Positions 17,379 through 26,962 are shown, numbered from the stretch's first letter. The stretch: 64,000 nucleotides of DNA from Armatimonadota bacterium (GCA_031459855.1 JAVKHP010000001.1:1408059-1472058), one strand, 5' to 3'. Numbers and translations are program-made. The notes: a model not told the origin generated them from the sequence alone.

Positions 17379-18581
17379 TCAGCGGGTGATGTAGTACTGC
17401 ACCGGCAGCCGGTGCAGGCACTCGGCACCGGTCGCCGTGATGAGAAACAGGTTCCCCACCTGTACGCCCGCCCGGAGATCGGGCGTGACCACGTTGGGCT
17501 GGACGACCACGCACATGCCCGCCTCGAAGACGAACGGCCGGTGCGGCCCGTCGGCGGTACGCCGGGTGCGCACCGAGGGCGGCAGCAGGCCCACCACGAA
17601 GCCGTGCAGCACGTCGTCGACGATCGTGTACCCCGCCTCGTGGATGACCTCGGCAGCGTCCAGCACGTCGTCCACGGTGGCCCCGGGCCGCAGCCGCTCC
17701 GCACAGCGGGTGTAGGCCTCGAGGGCCACGTCGCACAGTCGCCGGTACAGGGGGGTGGGCTCGGCCTGGACGAAGATCGGCCGGTGCATCTGCCCCGAGT
17801 AGCCCCAGTACGAGATGCCGATCTCGCAGTTCACCACGTCCCCGCGCTGGAGGACCCGTGCCGAGGGGTTCTGCCGCGGGACGCACACCGCGCCGGCGTC
17901 CTGCGGGGCCGACGAGAGGTAGGCGAGGTGCAGCAGGCCGCCGGCAGGCAGCGCGGCGCCTTCCACCAGCGCGCCCAGCTCGTACTCGCGCATGCCGGGC
18001 CGCAGGCCGTCGATGAGGGCCTGGACGGCCAGGTCGGTCAACGCCGCGCCGCGGCGCGTCCAGGCGATCTCCTCGTCGCTCTTGATCAGGCGCAGCTGGC
18101 GGAAGGCGGCGGTGACGTCGACCAGCGTCCACCCGGGCAGGAAGCGCTGCCAGGTGAGGTACGCCTGCACGGGCACCGGCCCGACGTACCCGAGCGTGCC
18201 CGGCCCCGCCCGGAGCGCGCGGGCATGCGCCGCCACGGTGGCCGCGGCATCCGGGCCGCCCCAGCGCACCTCGACGCTGGCCATCTCGCGGGCATTCGGC
18301 ACGTGGTTGTGCGGGTGCACGAAGAGCACCGGGGCCTCCGTCGCGCCGACGACCACGTAGGTCTGCCGGTTGCCCAGGAAGCCCGACAGCCACAGCACGT
18401 CGGCCTGGGCGTGCCGGTTCAGCGACGACTCGCCGTGGACGACCAGCACGTCGAGGCCCTCTCGCGCCATGAGCGCCCGGGCCGCGGCCCACCGGCGGCC
18501 GAACTCCTGCGCCGAGAACCGCGGGTAGAGCGCCTCGTCCGCGACGGGAGCGCCCGCCGGGCGCTGCGGATCACCGGACAT
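17379..18581 (-). CDS. Creatinase-like M24 family protein (paralog 2)
   Basis: A 400-residue M24-fold protein with a creatinase N-domain. Its metal site is even more degraded than paralog 1: CEIGISYWGYSGQ has Glu and Gln in place of Asp and Asp, VVVQPNVV has Gln for Glu, and ITATGAECL has Ala for the last Glu, leaving only the histidine in VLHGFVVG. A metal-dependent peptidase mechanism is therefore unlikely. The ATG at 18581 is chosen for its GGGAGGG ribosome-binding site; nine more in-frame residues precede it. It lies between a TAXI-TRAP importer and an NMT1-type importer on one strand. Confidence 0.83.
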   Translation of the reverse strand: MSGDPQRPAGAPVADEALYPRFSAQEFGRRWAAARALMAREGLDVLVVHGESSLNRHAQADVLWLSGFLGNRQTYVVVGATEAPVLFVHPHNHVPNAREMASVEVRWGGPDAAATVAAHARALRAGPGTLGYVGPVPVQAYLTWQRFLPGWTLVDVTAAFRQLRLIKSDEEIAWTRRGAALTDLAVQALIDGLRPGMREYELGALVEGAALPAGGLLHLAYLSSAPQDAGAVCVPRQNPSARVLQRGDVVNCEIGISYWGYSGQMHRPIFVQAEPTPLYRRLCDVALEAYTRCAERLRPGATVDDVLDAAEVIHEAGYTIVDDVLHGFVVGLLPPSVRTRRTADGPHRPFVFEAGMCVVVQPNVVTPDLRAGVQVGNLFLITATGAECLHRLPVQYYITR

Positions 18582-18626
18582 CGCATCCCTCCCTGTCTTG
18601 CCGGCCACGGTGGCGCGCCGCCTCCA

Positions 18627-20510
18627 TCAGCCCTGTGGCGCCGGGCCCACCACCGGCGCCAGCAGACGGTGGCCCGCCCGCCGCCGCTGGCGCAGCGCCA
18701 CCGCACCGGCCAGCGCCACGGCGGCAGCCCAGGCCTCCGGGCGGGGGACGAACCCCAGCACCCCCGCCACGGCCAGTGCCACCCATTCCGCCACCGTGGT
18801 GCGCGTGACGAGGTAGGCCGTCCCGACGCTGGCGAAGATCACGGTGCCCAGCGTTGCGGCCACGATGGCGGCCAGGTTCTCCCACACCGACCCCGTCAGC
18901 AACAGATGGGTGTACGCGAACAGGACCGGCATGACGTAGATGATCTTGGCGAAGCGGAAGCAGTTCCATCCCGCGCGCATGGGGTCGGCCTGGGCGATGG
19001 CCGCCGCAGCGAACGGGCCCAGCGCCACCGGCGGGGTGATGTTGGAGTCGAGGCTCAGCCAGAAGACGATCATGTGCGCCACCAGCAGCGGCACCCCCAG
19101 CTCGCGCAGCACGGGCACGGCGATCACGGCCACGATCAGGTAGGTGGCGGTGATGGGCAGCGCCAGGCCCAGCACCAGCGTCGAGACCGCCACCAGCAGC
19201 AGCGTCAGCCAGAGCTCTCCCGCCGCCAGGGCCACCACGATGTACGAGAACCGGATGCCGATCCCCGTGAGGGCCAGCACGCCGATGACGATGCCGACGG
19301 CGCCGGTCAGCGCGCCGACGAACAGCGACGAGCGGGCTCCCTCGACCAGCGCCTCCCAGATCGCCCGCACCCCCATGCGGGTCTCGCGGCGCACCCAGCT
19401 CACGGCCACGGTGGCCAGGATGGCGAAGACGGCCGCCCGCTCGGTGGAGACGTGCGCCACCAGCAGAGCGATCAGCACCGCCACCGGGAGGAACAGGTAC
19501 CACCCGCGCCGCAGCGTCGAGCCCAGCGGTGGCAGCTCATCGGCGGCCAGACCGCGCAGGCCCAGCTTGCGCGATTCGAAGTAGACCATGAGCCCCACCG
19601 AGAGGAAGTACAGCAGGCCCGGGATCGCGGCGACCTTCACGATCTCGGCGTAGGGCGTGGCGGTCATCTCGGCCATGATGAACGCCCCGGCGCCCATTAC
19701 CGGCGGCAGGACCATGGCCCCCGTGGAGGCCGCCCCCTCCACCGCCGCCGCGATGTGGGGCGGGAACCCGGCGCGTTTCATCAGGGGGATGGTGATCGTG
19801 CCGGTGGTGACGGTGTTGGCCACCGGGCTGCCCTGAATCGTCCCCAGCAGCGCGCTGGACATGACCGCGGCCTGGGCCGGGCCGCCGGCGATGCGGCCGA
19901 ACAGCGCCAGCGCCAGGTCGATGAAGACCCGCGCCGCCCCGGCCCGCTGCAGGAACGCGCCGAACACCACGAAGGGGATGATGAACTCGGCCAGCACCTC
20001 GGCCATCACGCCGAAGATGCCGTCGGAGGTCAGGTAGACGTACTCCACCACCCGTCGGAGCGTGAACCCGCGGTGGCCGACGATCGGCGGGAGGTAGTGC
20101 CCGAACAGGGCGTAGGCGATGGGCAGGAGCGCCACCAGCGCCATGCTGCGACCCAGCACGCGCCGGGCAGTCTCGACGGCCAGGGCGGTCACCACTGCGC
20201 CCATGGCCACGTCGAGGGTGGTGTACGCGCCGGCGCGGTAGGCCATGGCCTCGTGCTCGACGATCCAGTAGGCCACGCCGGCTACGGCCGCCAGCGCCAG
20301 CACCACGTCCACCGCCGCGGGCGCGTCGTCGCGGTCGCGCCGCCAGCCGCGGTAGAGCAGCAGCGGCACCACCAGGCTGTACAGCACGGCGATGCCGCGG
20401 TAGTACTGCAGCGACGCCGCACCGTACCAGGCCAGCCACAGGTAGTAGAGCGAGGTGGCGCCCAGGAGGACCTGGGCCACGAGGTCCCACGGCCGGCCCA
20501 GCGCGCGCAT
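18627..20510 (-). CDS. TRAP transporter fused permease (4TM/12TM, TAXI type)
   Basis: A 627-residue polytopic protein joining the small (DctQ-like) and large (DctM-like) TRAP membrane subunits, as is usual for TAXI systems. Family blocks include LPPIVGHRGFTLRRVVEY, GSPVANTVTTGTITIPLMKR, EGAASTGAMVLPPVMGAGAF and LSLDSNITPPVALGPFAAAA. It should use an ion gradient to import the solute captured by the TAXI binding protein encoded 21 bases upstream. AGGAG precedes the ATG at 20510. Confidence 0.92.
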   Translation of the reverse strand: MRALGRPWDLVAQVLLGATSLYYLWLAWYGAASLQYYRGIAVLYSLVVPLLLYRGWRRDRDDAPAAVDVVLALAAVAGVAYWIVEHEAMAYRAGAYTTLDVAMGAVVTALAVETARRVLGRSMALVALLPIAYALFGHYLPPIVGHRGFTLRRVVEYVYLTSDGIFGVMAEVLAEFIIPFVVFGAFLQRAGAARVFIDLALALFGRIAGGPAQAAVMSSALLGTIQGSPVANTVTTGTITIPLMKRAGFPPHIAAAVEGAASTGAMVLPPVMGAGAFIMAEMTATPYAEIVKVAAIPGLLYFLSVGLMVYFESRKLGLRGLAADELPPLGSTLRRGWYLFLPVAVLIALLVAHVSTERAAVFAILATVAVSWVRRETRMGVRAIWEALVEGARSSLFVGALTGAVGIVIGVLALTGIGIRFSYIVVALAAGELWLTLLLVAVSTLVLGLALPITATYLIVAVIAVPVLRELGVPLLVAHMIVFWLSLDSNITPPVALGPFAAAAIAQADPMRAGWNCFRFAKIIYVMPVLFAYTHLLLTGSVWENLAAIVAATLGTVIFASVGTAYLVTRTTVAEWVALAVAGVLGFVPRPEAWAAAVALAGAVALRQRRRAGHRLLAPVVGPAPQG

Positions 20511-20531
20511 CAGCGCTCCTGCGGCTGCCGC

Positions 20532-21560
20532 TTACCGTGCCCGGATCGCATCGGGGATCTCCAGCCCCACCGACCGCCAGTGCGCCTCGGCGCCGCGGTG
20601 CAGGGGGATGGTGATGCCCTGCAGCGCCTGGCGCGGGCGCATGTCGGCGGCAGCGGAATGCACCCGGAGCATGTGCTCGTGCCCCTTGGTGCTGTACGCG
20701 GCCGCGACGATGGTCTGCACCAGCGGCGCCGGCACGTCGACGTGGGCCAGCCACAGGAGCGGCACGCCCAGTGCCGGCACCGGTTCGGTCACCCCCGGGT
20801 AGCCGCCGGGCGGGAAGACGTACCGCGAGTAGTACGGGTACTGGCGCAGGAAGCCCGCAGCCACCGCCGGGGTGTAGACGTCCAGGATCCGGATGGGCTT
20901 CACCGTCGCGGCCTCGATGGTACCCCGGTCGGGGTAGGGGCCCGTGAAGAAGAACGCGTCCACGCGGCCGTCCTGCAGCGCCTGGCTGGCTGCCCCGCCC
21001 AGGAGCGGCACGCGCGACAGGCGGTCCCACAGCCCGATGGCGCGGAACGCGCGCTCGGCGGTGGCGAACGTTCCGGAGCCGGGCGTGCCCACCGCGACGC
21101 GCTTGCCCGCCAGGTCGGCGGCGGTGCGGATCCCGCTGTCCTGGTAGGTGACCACGTGCGAGGCGCCGACGAAGACCAGGCCCAGCGCCCGCAGGTTGGT
21201 GTGCGCCGTGCCGCGGAAGATCTCCAGGCCGTGGTAGGCTTCGTGGGCGTCGGACGCGAACGCCAGGCCCATCTCGGCGTTCTTCGCCTGGAGCCGCCGC
21301 ACGTTCTCGGTGGAGCCGCCGGTGGCGGCCACCGACACGTCGATCTCGGGCACGGCACCGTTGAGGAAGGTGGCGATGCCCGTGGCGAAGATGCCGAAGA
21401 CGCCGGCGGGCGGGCCGCCCAGGATCGTCAGGCGCACCTTGGGCGCCGCCAGCAGCGGCCCCGGTGCCGACATCGCCAGCAGCGCGACCGCCAGGCCCAG
21501 CAGCACCGCTGGTCTCAGCGCTGCCGCAGGGCGTCCCCCGTGTCTCGACCGCGTGTCCAT
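20532..21560 (-). CDS. TAXI family TRAP transporter substrate-binding protein
   Basis: A 342-residue exported binding protein. A signal segment (LRPAVLLGLAVALLAMSAPG) is followed by LTILGGPPAGVFGIFATGIA, the TAXI ATGGSTENVRRLQAKNAEMG block, and GKRVAVGTPGSGTFATAERA. ATG at 21560 is chosen because GGAGG lies seven bases upstream and overlaps an earlier in-frame ATG that is not needed. TAXI proteins typically bind glutamate-like or other carboxylates. It is co-transcribed with the fused permease. Confidence 0.88.
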   Translation of the reverse strand: MDTRSRHGGRPAAALRPAVLLGLAVALLAMSAPGPLLAAPKVRLTILGGPPAGVFGIFATGIATFLNGAVPEIDVSVAATGGSTENVRRLQAKNAEMGLAFASDAHEAYHGLEIFRGTAHTNLRALGLVFVGASHVVTYQDSGIRTAADLAGKRVAVGTPGSGTFATAERAFRAIGLWDRLSRVPLLGGAASQALQDGRVDAFFFTGPYPDRGTIEAATVKPIRILDVYTPAVAAGFLRQYPYYSRYVFPPGGYPGVTEPVPALGVPLLWLAHVDVPAPLVQTIVAAAYSTKGHEHMLRVHSAAADMRPRQALQGITIPLHRGAEAHWRSVGLEIPDAIRAR

Positions 21561-21677
21561 CCCTGCACCTCCTCGCATGCGCGCTCCACCAGGGCGTGGG
21601 TCATCGTGCGGTGCGGGCGCCGACCTCCGGTCACCACGGCATGCCTCCCGCTCCAGCGCATGCCAGCTGCCAACCGG

Positions 21678-21695
21678 GGTCTGCGAGCGCAGACC
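21678..21695. promoter_or_regulatory. 18-base palindrome upstream of the TAXI-TRAP genes
   Basis: GGTCTGCG-AG-CGCAGACC is a perfect 8-bp inverted repeat with a 2-base centre, 118 bases upstream of the TAXI binding-protein start, in a 204-base spacer. This is the shape of a dimeric regulator site. No cognate regulator is encoded next to it. Confidence 0.45.
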
Positions 21696-21764
21696 TGTCA
21701 CCACGTCTGGCACCTCGGGCGCCCGGGCTGTCCGTTCCAGGGCGACACCGCCGACGCCCGCATG

Positions 21765-22754
21765 CTACGCCCCTCGCGCCAGCAGCCGTGCCGCGTTGCC
21801 GCCCAGGATCTTCGCCTCCTCCTCGGGCGGCAGGCCCAGCGCTCGCACCGCCTCGGCCGGCTGTTCCACGCCCATGTCGAACGGGTAGTCCGAGCCCAGC
21901 ACCACCTGCTCCGGGCTCGCGTACGCCACGAGCCCGCGCAACAGGTCGACGTCGTGGGTCACCGTGTCGTAGTAGAACCGCCGCAGCGACGCGTCGACCG
22001 GTTCGCGCAGGCGCGCCCGCGCCGGCGCCGTCACCCGGTGTGCGTGCCGCAGGCGGCCGCGCAGCGCGGGCAGGGCCCCGCCGCCGTGGGCCAGCACCAC
22101 CTTGAGGCGCGGGTGCGCCTCCAGCACGCCCGCCAGCACCATTTGCGCTGCCGCGATCGTCGTCTCCAGCGGGTTGCCCACGGCGTTCCACAGGTAGTAG
22201 TCGGCCAGCGCCGGCAGGTCGAACCCGCGGGTGGTGGGGTGGACGAAGACCACCGCCCCGGTGGCCTCGGCGGCGGCCCAGAAGGGCCGAAAGCGGTCGT
22301 CGCCCAGGTAGGCGCCGTTGACGCTGGCTGCGACCTCCACGCCGCACAGCCCCGGCAGGCGCAGCACCGTCTCCAGCTCGCGCGCCGCGAGCTCCGGGTC
22401 CTGGAGCGGCACAGTGCCCAGGGCGCGGATGCGCGTGGGATGGGCCTCGGCCAGGCGGGCCAGCCCCTCGTTGTAGAGGCGGCTGGTGCGCAGCCCTTCC
22501 ACAGGCGGCACGTCGTAGCGCAGCAACGACGCCCACGGGCTCAGCACGACGCAGTCCACCCCGGCAGCGTCCTGCGCCGCCAGGATGCCATCTGGGTCCA
22601 CGAACTCCCGCACCGCCGAGGTGAGCCGACGGCCGCCGTGCTCGATCACCTGGCGGCCCGCGTCCCAGTAGACCCGCGGACGCCAGGCCTCGGCGGGCGC
22701 GGCGTCGCGCAGGAGCGCGGGCACGATGACATGGGCGTGGAGGTCGACGATCAC
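21765..22754 (-). CDS. ACMSD-like amidohydrolase (decarboxylase/hydrolase family)
   Basis: A 329-residue TIM-barrel amidohydrolase of the COG2159 type. The metal site is visible as DLHAHV at the N-terminus, VFVHPTT in the middle, LAHGGGALP and the C-terminal GSDYPFDMG aspartate. Relatives decarboxylate or hydrolyse aromatic-derived acids. GTG at 22754 is used as start, following a GGGGG ribosome-binding site and giving VIVDLHAHV; the frame is open 20 residues further. It follows the DMT permease gene with 16 bases between them. Confidence 0.82.
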   Translation of the reverse strand: MIVDLHAHVIVPALLRDAAPAEAWRPRVYWDAGRQVIEHGGRRLTSAVREFVDPDGILAAQDAAGVDCVVLSPWASLLRYDVPPVEGLRTSRLYNEGLARLAEAHPTRIRALGTVPLQDPELAARELETVLRLPGLCGVEVAASVNGAYLGDDRFRPFWAAAEATGAVVFVHPTTRGFDLPALADYYLWNAVGNPLETTIAAAQMVLAGVLEAHPRLKVVLAHGGGALPALRGRLRHAHRVTAPARARLREPVDASLRRFYYDTVTHDVDLLRGLVAYASPEQVVLGSDYPFDMGVEQPAEAVRALGLPPEEEAKILGGNAARLLARGA

Positions 22755-22770
22755 GGCCGCGCCCCCGTCG

Positions 22771-23748
22771 TCACGACGCCAGGACCAGGAGCAGGACCCC
22801 CGCAACGGTCGCACCCGCGCCCAGCCACAGGCGCCCGGACACCGCTTCCCCGTGCCGCTCCCCCAGCAGTCGAGAGAGGACCAGCACCAGCGGCACCGAG
22901 ATCTGGGACAGCGCCAGCACCACGCCCACCGGGGCCAGGTCCAGGGCGATCCACCGGGCCCACTGCGACAGGCCCACCAGGGCGCCCGCCGCCACCTTGA
23001 CGGCGAACGCCGTCGAGTGCAGCACGGCGCGCACCTCCTCCCGTCGCGCCAGCATGCCCACCGCGTAGGCCACCACGCACGGCACGAGCCCCAGCGTGAG
23101 GCCCAGCAGCGGCGAGGGCAACCCGGCCAGGCCGCGGCGCACGAACACCGGGCTGATCGCCCAGCACAGCGAGGCTCCCAGACCGTAGAGCACGCCGGTG
23201 CGGCCGGTCCGCGACGCTCGCGTGTCGTGCACCGCTGCGGCCCCCGGTGCCGCCGCGGCCGCAGGGACCGTGGTACCAGGCCCTGTCGGGGGCACGTCTG
23301 GTGTCGCCGCCGACGCCTCCGCGGGCTGTTCTCCCGCGATCGCGCACACGCCCGCGACCGTGACGGCGATGCCCGCCAGCGCTGGCGGCGACGGGAGCTC
23401 GCGCAGCACAGCGGCGGCGATCGCGGTGGCGAACAGGGGGCTCGTGCTGATCAGCGGGCTCGTCCGCGCCGCGCCGATCCGCTTCTGGCTTGCGTTGAGC
23501 AGGGTCCAGCCCACGACGAAGTGCACGAACGCCCCGATCGCGAACTGCACGACCGCCGCCCGCGGAGCGTGCCAGACGCGGCGGACGTCCGTCGTCGCCC
23601 AGGCGATGGCGGCCAGCACCGCCGTGCTCACCACCAGCTGGAGGAACGTCGACACGTACACGCTCATCCGGCGCACCGCGATGCGGTTGATGGTCTGGAA
23701 GGTGCCGAAGCCAAGTCCCGCCAGCAGTGCCCATAGCGCACCGCTCAT
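22771..23748 (-). CDS. DMT superfamily (EamA) transporter
   Basis: A 325-residue membrane protein with two five-helix EamA repeats joined by a long non-membrane Ala/Pro-rich loop around residues 135-180. The first repeat starts LWALLAGLGFGTFQTINRIA; the second carries YGLGASLCWAISPVFVRR. It probably exports or exchanges a metabolite. Cargo cannot be inferred. It is transcribed with the amidohydrolase. Confidence 0.85.
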   Translation of the reverse strand: MSGALWALLAGLGFGTFQTINRIAVRRMSVYVSTFLQLVVSTAVLAAIAWATTDVRRVWHAPRAAVVQFAIGAFVHFVVGWTLLNASQKRIGAARTSPLISTSPLFATAIAAAVLRELPSPPALAGIAVTVAGVCAIAGEQPAEASAATPDVPPTGPGTTVPAAAAAPGAAAVHDTRASRTGRTGVLYGLGASLCWAISPVFVRRGLAGLPSPLLGLTLGLVPCVVAYAVGMLARREEVRAVLHSTAFAVKVAAGALVGLSQWARWIALDLAPVGVVLALSQISVPLVLVLSRLLGERHGEAVSGRLWLGAGATVAGVLLLVLAS

Positions 23749-23812
23749 CTGGCCGCACGCCGGCAGGGGAGCGAGGGCCCCCGTACGATCCGCGCGCGCG
23801 GCCCGCGACGGC

Positions 23813-24874
23813 TCATGCCTGCGGGTCCACGACGATCTTGCCCGTGGCGCGCCGCGTGGCCAGCGCCAGCAGGCCGTCGTCGACCAGGTCGTCGAGGGCG
23901 ATGACGCGGTCCAGGACCCGCGCCGCCACGTCGGTGGTGGCCAGCAACCGGATCGCCGCGGGCAGGTCGGTCGGGCAGACGTGGGCGACGGTGGTGAGCA
24001 GCGTCACCTCGCGCAGCACGAGGTCGCGCACGTCCATGGGGTGACGGTCGTGGGGCAGCCCCACCTGCAGGAGACGCCCGCCGCGCCGCACCAGGCCTGG
24101 CGCCAGGTCCATCGACGCCGGGACGCCCGCGCTCTCGATCACCACGTCGGCGCCGTCGCCGTCGGTGACGTCGTGCACGACCCGGACGGGGTCGTCGGCG
24201 CCCAGGTGGACCACCCGGGTTGCCCCCAGGGCCTCTGCGACGCGCAGGCGGTGGGGGTCGACGTCGACGGCCACCAGGGACCGGACGCCCCGGGCGCGCG
24301 CGGCGGCCACGATCAGCGACCCGATGCCACCGACCCCCAGCACCACCAGGTGCTCGTGCGGCGCCACACCGCTGCGCGTCACCGCGTGCATCGCCACGGC
24401 CAGCGGCTGCGCCAGCGCCGCCGCCTCGTCGCTGCACCCGTCGGGCACGGGCGCGCACGTCTTGGCCGGCACGCGGACGTACGTGGCCAGCCCGCCGTCG
24501 GCCTGCAGCCCCAGCGTGTAGTAGCGCGCGCACAGGTTGGGCCGGCCTGCCCGGCACCAGGCGCACGCCTCGCACCACACCCCCGCGCCGCTGGCCACCC
24601 GCTGTCCCGGGGAGAGCTCCGCAACGCCAGGTCCGACGGCCACCACCCGCCCCGCGAACTCGTGGCCGAGGATCACCGGCCCCTGGTACCCCGTGACCGG
24701 ATCGGGGCGACGGACGGGGATCGCATGCGGTCCATGCAGGTACTCCGAGACGTCGGTCCCGCAGATGCCGGCCCGGCTCACTGCCAGGAGCACCTCGCCG
24801 GGGCCGGGGGGCGGCGGGTCGGGGCGGTGTTCGATGCGCACGTCGCGGGTCCCGTAGTAGACGGCCGCCTTCAT
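23813..24874 (-). CDS. Zinc-dependent alcohol dehydrogenase family protein
   Basis: A 353-residue medium-chain dehydrogenase. Catalytic zinc residues lie in GICGTDVSEYLH and ILGHEFAGRV, the four structural cysteines in WCEACAWCRAGRPNLC, and the nucleotide-binding fold in VVLGVGGIGSLIVAAARA followed by VDVDPHRL. It resembles L-threonine/polyol dehydrogenases in layout. Its ATG shares one base with the livM stop codon (TGATG), so it is translationally coupled to the liv permease genes and may oxidise the imported solute. Confidence 0.9.
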   Translation of the reverse strand: MKAAVYYGTRDVRIEHRPDPPPPGPGEVLLAVSRAGICGTDVSEYLHGPHAIPVRRPDPVTGYQGPVILGHEFAGRVVAVGPGVAELSPGQRVASGAGVWCEACAWCRAGRPNLCARYYTLGLQADGGLATYVRVPAKTCAPVPDGCSDEAAALAQPLAVAMHAVTRSGVAPHEHLVVLGVGGIGSLIVAAARARGVRSLVAVDVDPHRLRVAEALGATRVVHLGADDPVRVVHDVTDGDGADVVIESAGVPASMDLAPGLVRRGGRLLQVGLPHDRHPMDVRDLVLREVTLLTTVAHVCPTDLPAAIRLLATTDVAARVLDRVIALDDLVDDGLLALATRRATGKIVVDPQA

Positions 24875-25890
24875 CAGACCCCCAACCTCCTGGCCCGCAC
24901 GGGCCGGAGCACGCCCATCAACCCCTCCCGCGCGTAGAGGGCGATCAGGATCAGCGCACACCCGAGCACGACCCGGTTGAACTCCACGGGCACGCGCGTG
25001 CCGAACAGCGCCACCTTCGTGACCCCGACCCGCAGCAGTTCCGCCAGGAGCATCACCAGCGGGACGCCGAGGATCGGCCCCTGCCACGTCCCCGCGCCGC
25101 CCACCATGGTCATCAGCACCACGTCGATGGAGATGTCGAGGCTGAAGGTGCCCGTCGGCTCGATGTACCCGATGCGCTGGGTGTACAGCCCGCCGGCGAC
25201 GCCTGCCAGCAGCGCCCCCGCCAGCAGCGCGCCGATCTTGATCCGGGTGGTGCGCACACCCAGGATCTCGGCGGCGTCCTCGTCTTCGCGGATGGCCACC
25301 AGCGCGTATCCGAATCGCGACCGTTCCACCCTGGCCACGAACCACGTCACGACGAACGCCAGCGCCAGGTAGGTGAAGTAGAACACCTGCTCCACCGTGT
25401 GCCGGTCCCAGGGCAACGGCGTGACGTAGATCCCCATGGCGCCGCGGGTCACGGCGGCGTTGTAGGCCAGGGACTGCACCAGGAAGCCCAGGATCATGGT
25501 CAGGATGGCGAAGTACGGCCCGCGCACCCGCAGGCTGGGGATGCCCACGGCCGCGGCCCACACGACCGCCGTGAGTCCGGCCAGCGGCGCGGTCGCCAGG
25601 GGCGGCCAGCCGTAGCGGTAGGCGAGAATTCCCGTCGTGTACGCGCCTACCCCGAAGAAGACCGCCATGCCCAGGTTCAGGTAGCCGGCGTACCCGCCGA
25701 GCAGGTTCCAGGCCTGCGCCAGCACCACGAACAGGAACACGGTGGTCAGGGTGCTGAGCAGCCCCAGCGCCTCGACCGTCGCGCCCACCACCGCCAGCCC
25801 TGCGGCCGCGGCGGCTGCCAGCCACGGCGTCGCCCTGTCCACGGCCGCCGCGCGGGGCGTGAGGGAGCGGTGGAGGACCCGTTCGCTCAT
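24874..25890 (-). CDS. livM: Branched-chain amino acid type ABC transporter permease LivM (set 1)
   Basis: A 338-residue permease with the LivM motifs NLLGGYAGYLNLGMAVFFGV, RVRGPYFAILTMILGF, and the EAA-like loop RFGYALVAIREDEDAAEILG. It starts at ATG 25890, five bases before the livH stop codon. It belongs with livH, but the ATPases are encoded in the next operon upstream, beyond a candidate terminator. HAAT-family importers carry a wide range of amino acids, amides and ureas, so the name does not fix the substrate. Confidence 0.9.
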   Translation of the reverse strand: MSERVLHRSLTPRAAAVDRATPWLAAAAAAGLAVVGATVEALGLLSTLTTVFLFVVLAQAWNLLGGYAGYLNLGMAVFFGVGAYTTGILAYRYGWPPLATAPLAGLTAVVWAAAVGIPSLRVRGPYFAILTMILGFLVQSLAYNAAVTRGAMGIYVTPLPWDRHTVEQVFYFTYLALAFVVTWFVARVERSRFGYALVAIREDEDAAEILGVRTTRIKIGALLAGALLAGVAGGLYTQRIGYIEPTGTFSLDISIDVVLMTMVGGAGTWQGPILGVPLVMLLAELLRVGVTKVALFGTRVPVEFNRVVLGCALILIALYAREGLMGVLRPVRARRLGV

Positions 25891-25894
25891 CGAC

Positions 25895-26776
25895 CTAGAC
25901 GGTCCGCTCCCGCACCGTGGCCAGCCCCTGGCCCCGCAGCAACAGCGCCGCCGCCAGGAGGCCGTAGACCACGAGGTAGACGTACTGGAAGGGCAGGAGC
26001 ACACCGCTCAGCGTCTCCACCTCGCCCACCAGGAGCCCGGCCGCCAGGCTGCTCCGTACGCCCCCGAGCCCGCCCACCACGACCACCAGGAACGCCCACG
26101 CCAGCCAGCGGACGTGGTCTTGCGGTGCGAAGGGGAAGATCATGGCCAGGGCGACGCCGCCCACCGCGGCGGAGGCGGCGCCCAGCCCCATCACCACCAG
26201 GCCGATGCGGCGCGGGTCGACGCCCAGCACCAGCGCCGCATCGGGATTCTGGCCCACCGCGCGGATGGCTTTCCCCAGGAGCGTGCGGCGCAGCAGCGCG
26301 TCCAGCAGCAGCACCATGCCCAACGCCAGCGCCGCTGCCACCAGGCGGGACAGCGGCAGCGTCAGCCCGCCCAGCGCGAGCGTGGCCTGGCCGGCGCGCC
26401 AGGGGAGGACACGGGTATCGGTGGTCCAGAGCAGGATGGCGGCGCTCTCGAGGACGATCATGAGGCCGAAGAGGACCAGCAACCCGACGGCCTGGGGCGC
26501 CGCGGCGACCCGCCGCACGAGCGTGCGGTCCACCGCGGCCCCGACCAGAAAGAAGAGCGGCACCGCCAGCACCATGGCGGCAAGCGGCGAGAGCGCGGCC
26601 CGGTGCAGCAGTTCCCAGGCGAAGAACGCGCCCAGGATGACCAGCGTGCTGTGAGCGACGTTGACGATGCCCAGCACTCCGAGCGTCAGGCTCAGACCCA
26701 CGCCGATCAGGGTGTAGACCAGGCCCAGCAGCAGGCCGTTGACGGCCGCTTGCCCGAGCAGGGCCAGCGTGATCAT
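25895..26776 (-). CDS. livH: Branched-chain amino acid type ABC transporter permease LivH (set 1)
   Basis: A 293-residue permease with LivH features: an N-terminal helix QAAVNGLLLGLVYTLIGVGL, GIVNVAHSTLVILGAFFAW, and the coupling loop RRTLLGKAIRAVGQNPDAAL. It leads into livM and the alcohol dehydrogenase gene. The palindrome AGGCGT-N5-ACGCCT about 40 bases upstream (26817-26833) could be a control site. Confidence 0.9.
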   Translation of the reverse strand: MITLALLGQAAVNGLLLGLVYTLIGVGLSLTLGVLGIVNVAHSTLVILGAFFAWELLHRAALSPLAAMVLAVPLFFLVGAAVDRTLVRRVAAAPQAVGLLVLFGLMIVLESAAILLWTTDTRVLPWRAGQATLALGGLTLPLSRLVAAALALGMVLLLDALLRRTLLGKAIRAVGQNPDAALVLGVDPRRIGLVVMGLGAASAAVGGVALAMIFPFAPQDHVRWLAWAFLVVVVGGLGGVRSSLAAGLLVGEVETLSGVLLPFQYVYLVVYGLLAAALLLRGQGLATVRERTV

Positions 26777-26856
26777 GCCGCCGCTGGCGCGACGCTGCCC
26801 CGGCGGCGCAGTGGCAGGCGTCCGACACGCCTCACCGCATCCTCACCCCACGCCGT

Positions 26857-26880
26857 AAAAAACCGCCCTGAGCGCGCGGT
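26857..26880 (-). terminator. Possible intrinsic terminator after livF (set 1)
   Basis: On the minus strand ACCGC, a short spacer and GCGGT are followed directly by six T residues, about 100 bases after the livF stop codon. The stem is short, so termination may be partial. It would separate the GntR/E1/E2/livJGF transcript from livH-livM. Confidence 0.45.
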
Positions 26881-26962
26881 GGCAGAACGCGTCGGTGCCC
26901 ACGCGCGGCGGCCGGGACAGCCGCCCGGATCCCTGCTCACCGTGCGGCGCACGAGGCGGCAG

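Noticed and set aside
16218-23000. A 2,260-codon open frame on the plus strand
   Set aside because: It runs antisense across at least six conserved minus-strand genes and has only low-complexity His/Arg/Gln-rich translation, the usual shadow of GC-rich codon bias.
26817-26833. A third GTCnGAC box upstream of livH (set 1)
   Set aside because: Only a single box is present, without a partner at nine bases; a lone six-base match is expected by chance in this composition.
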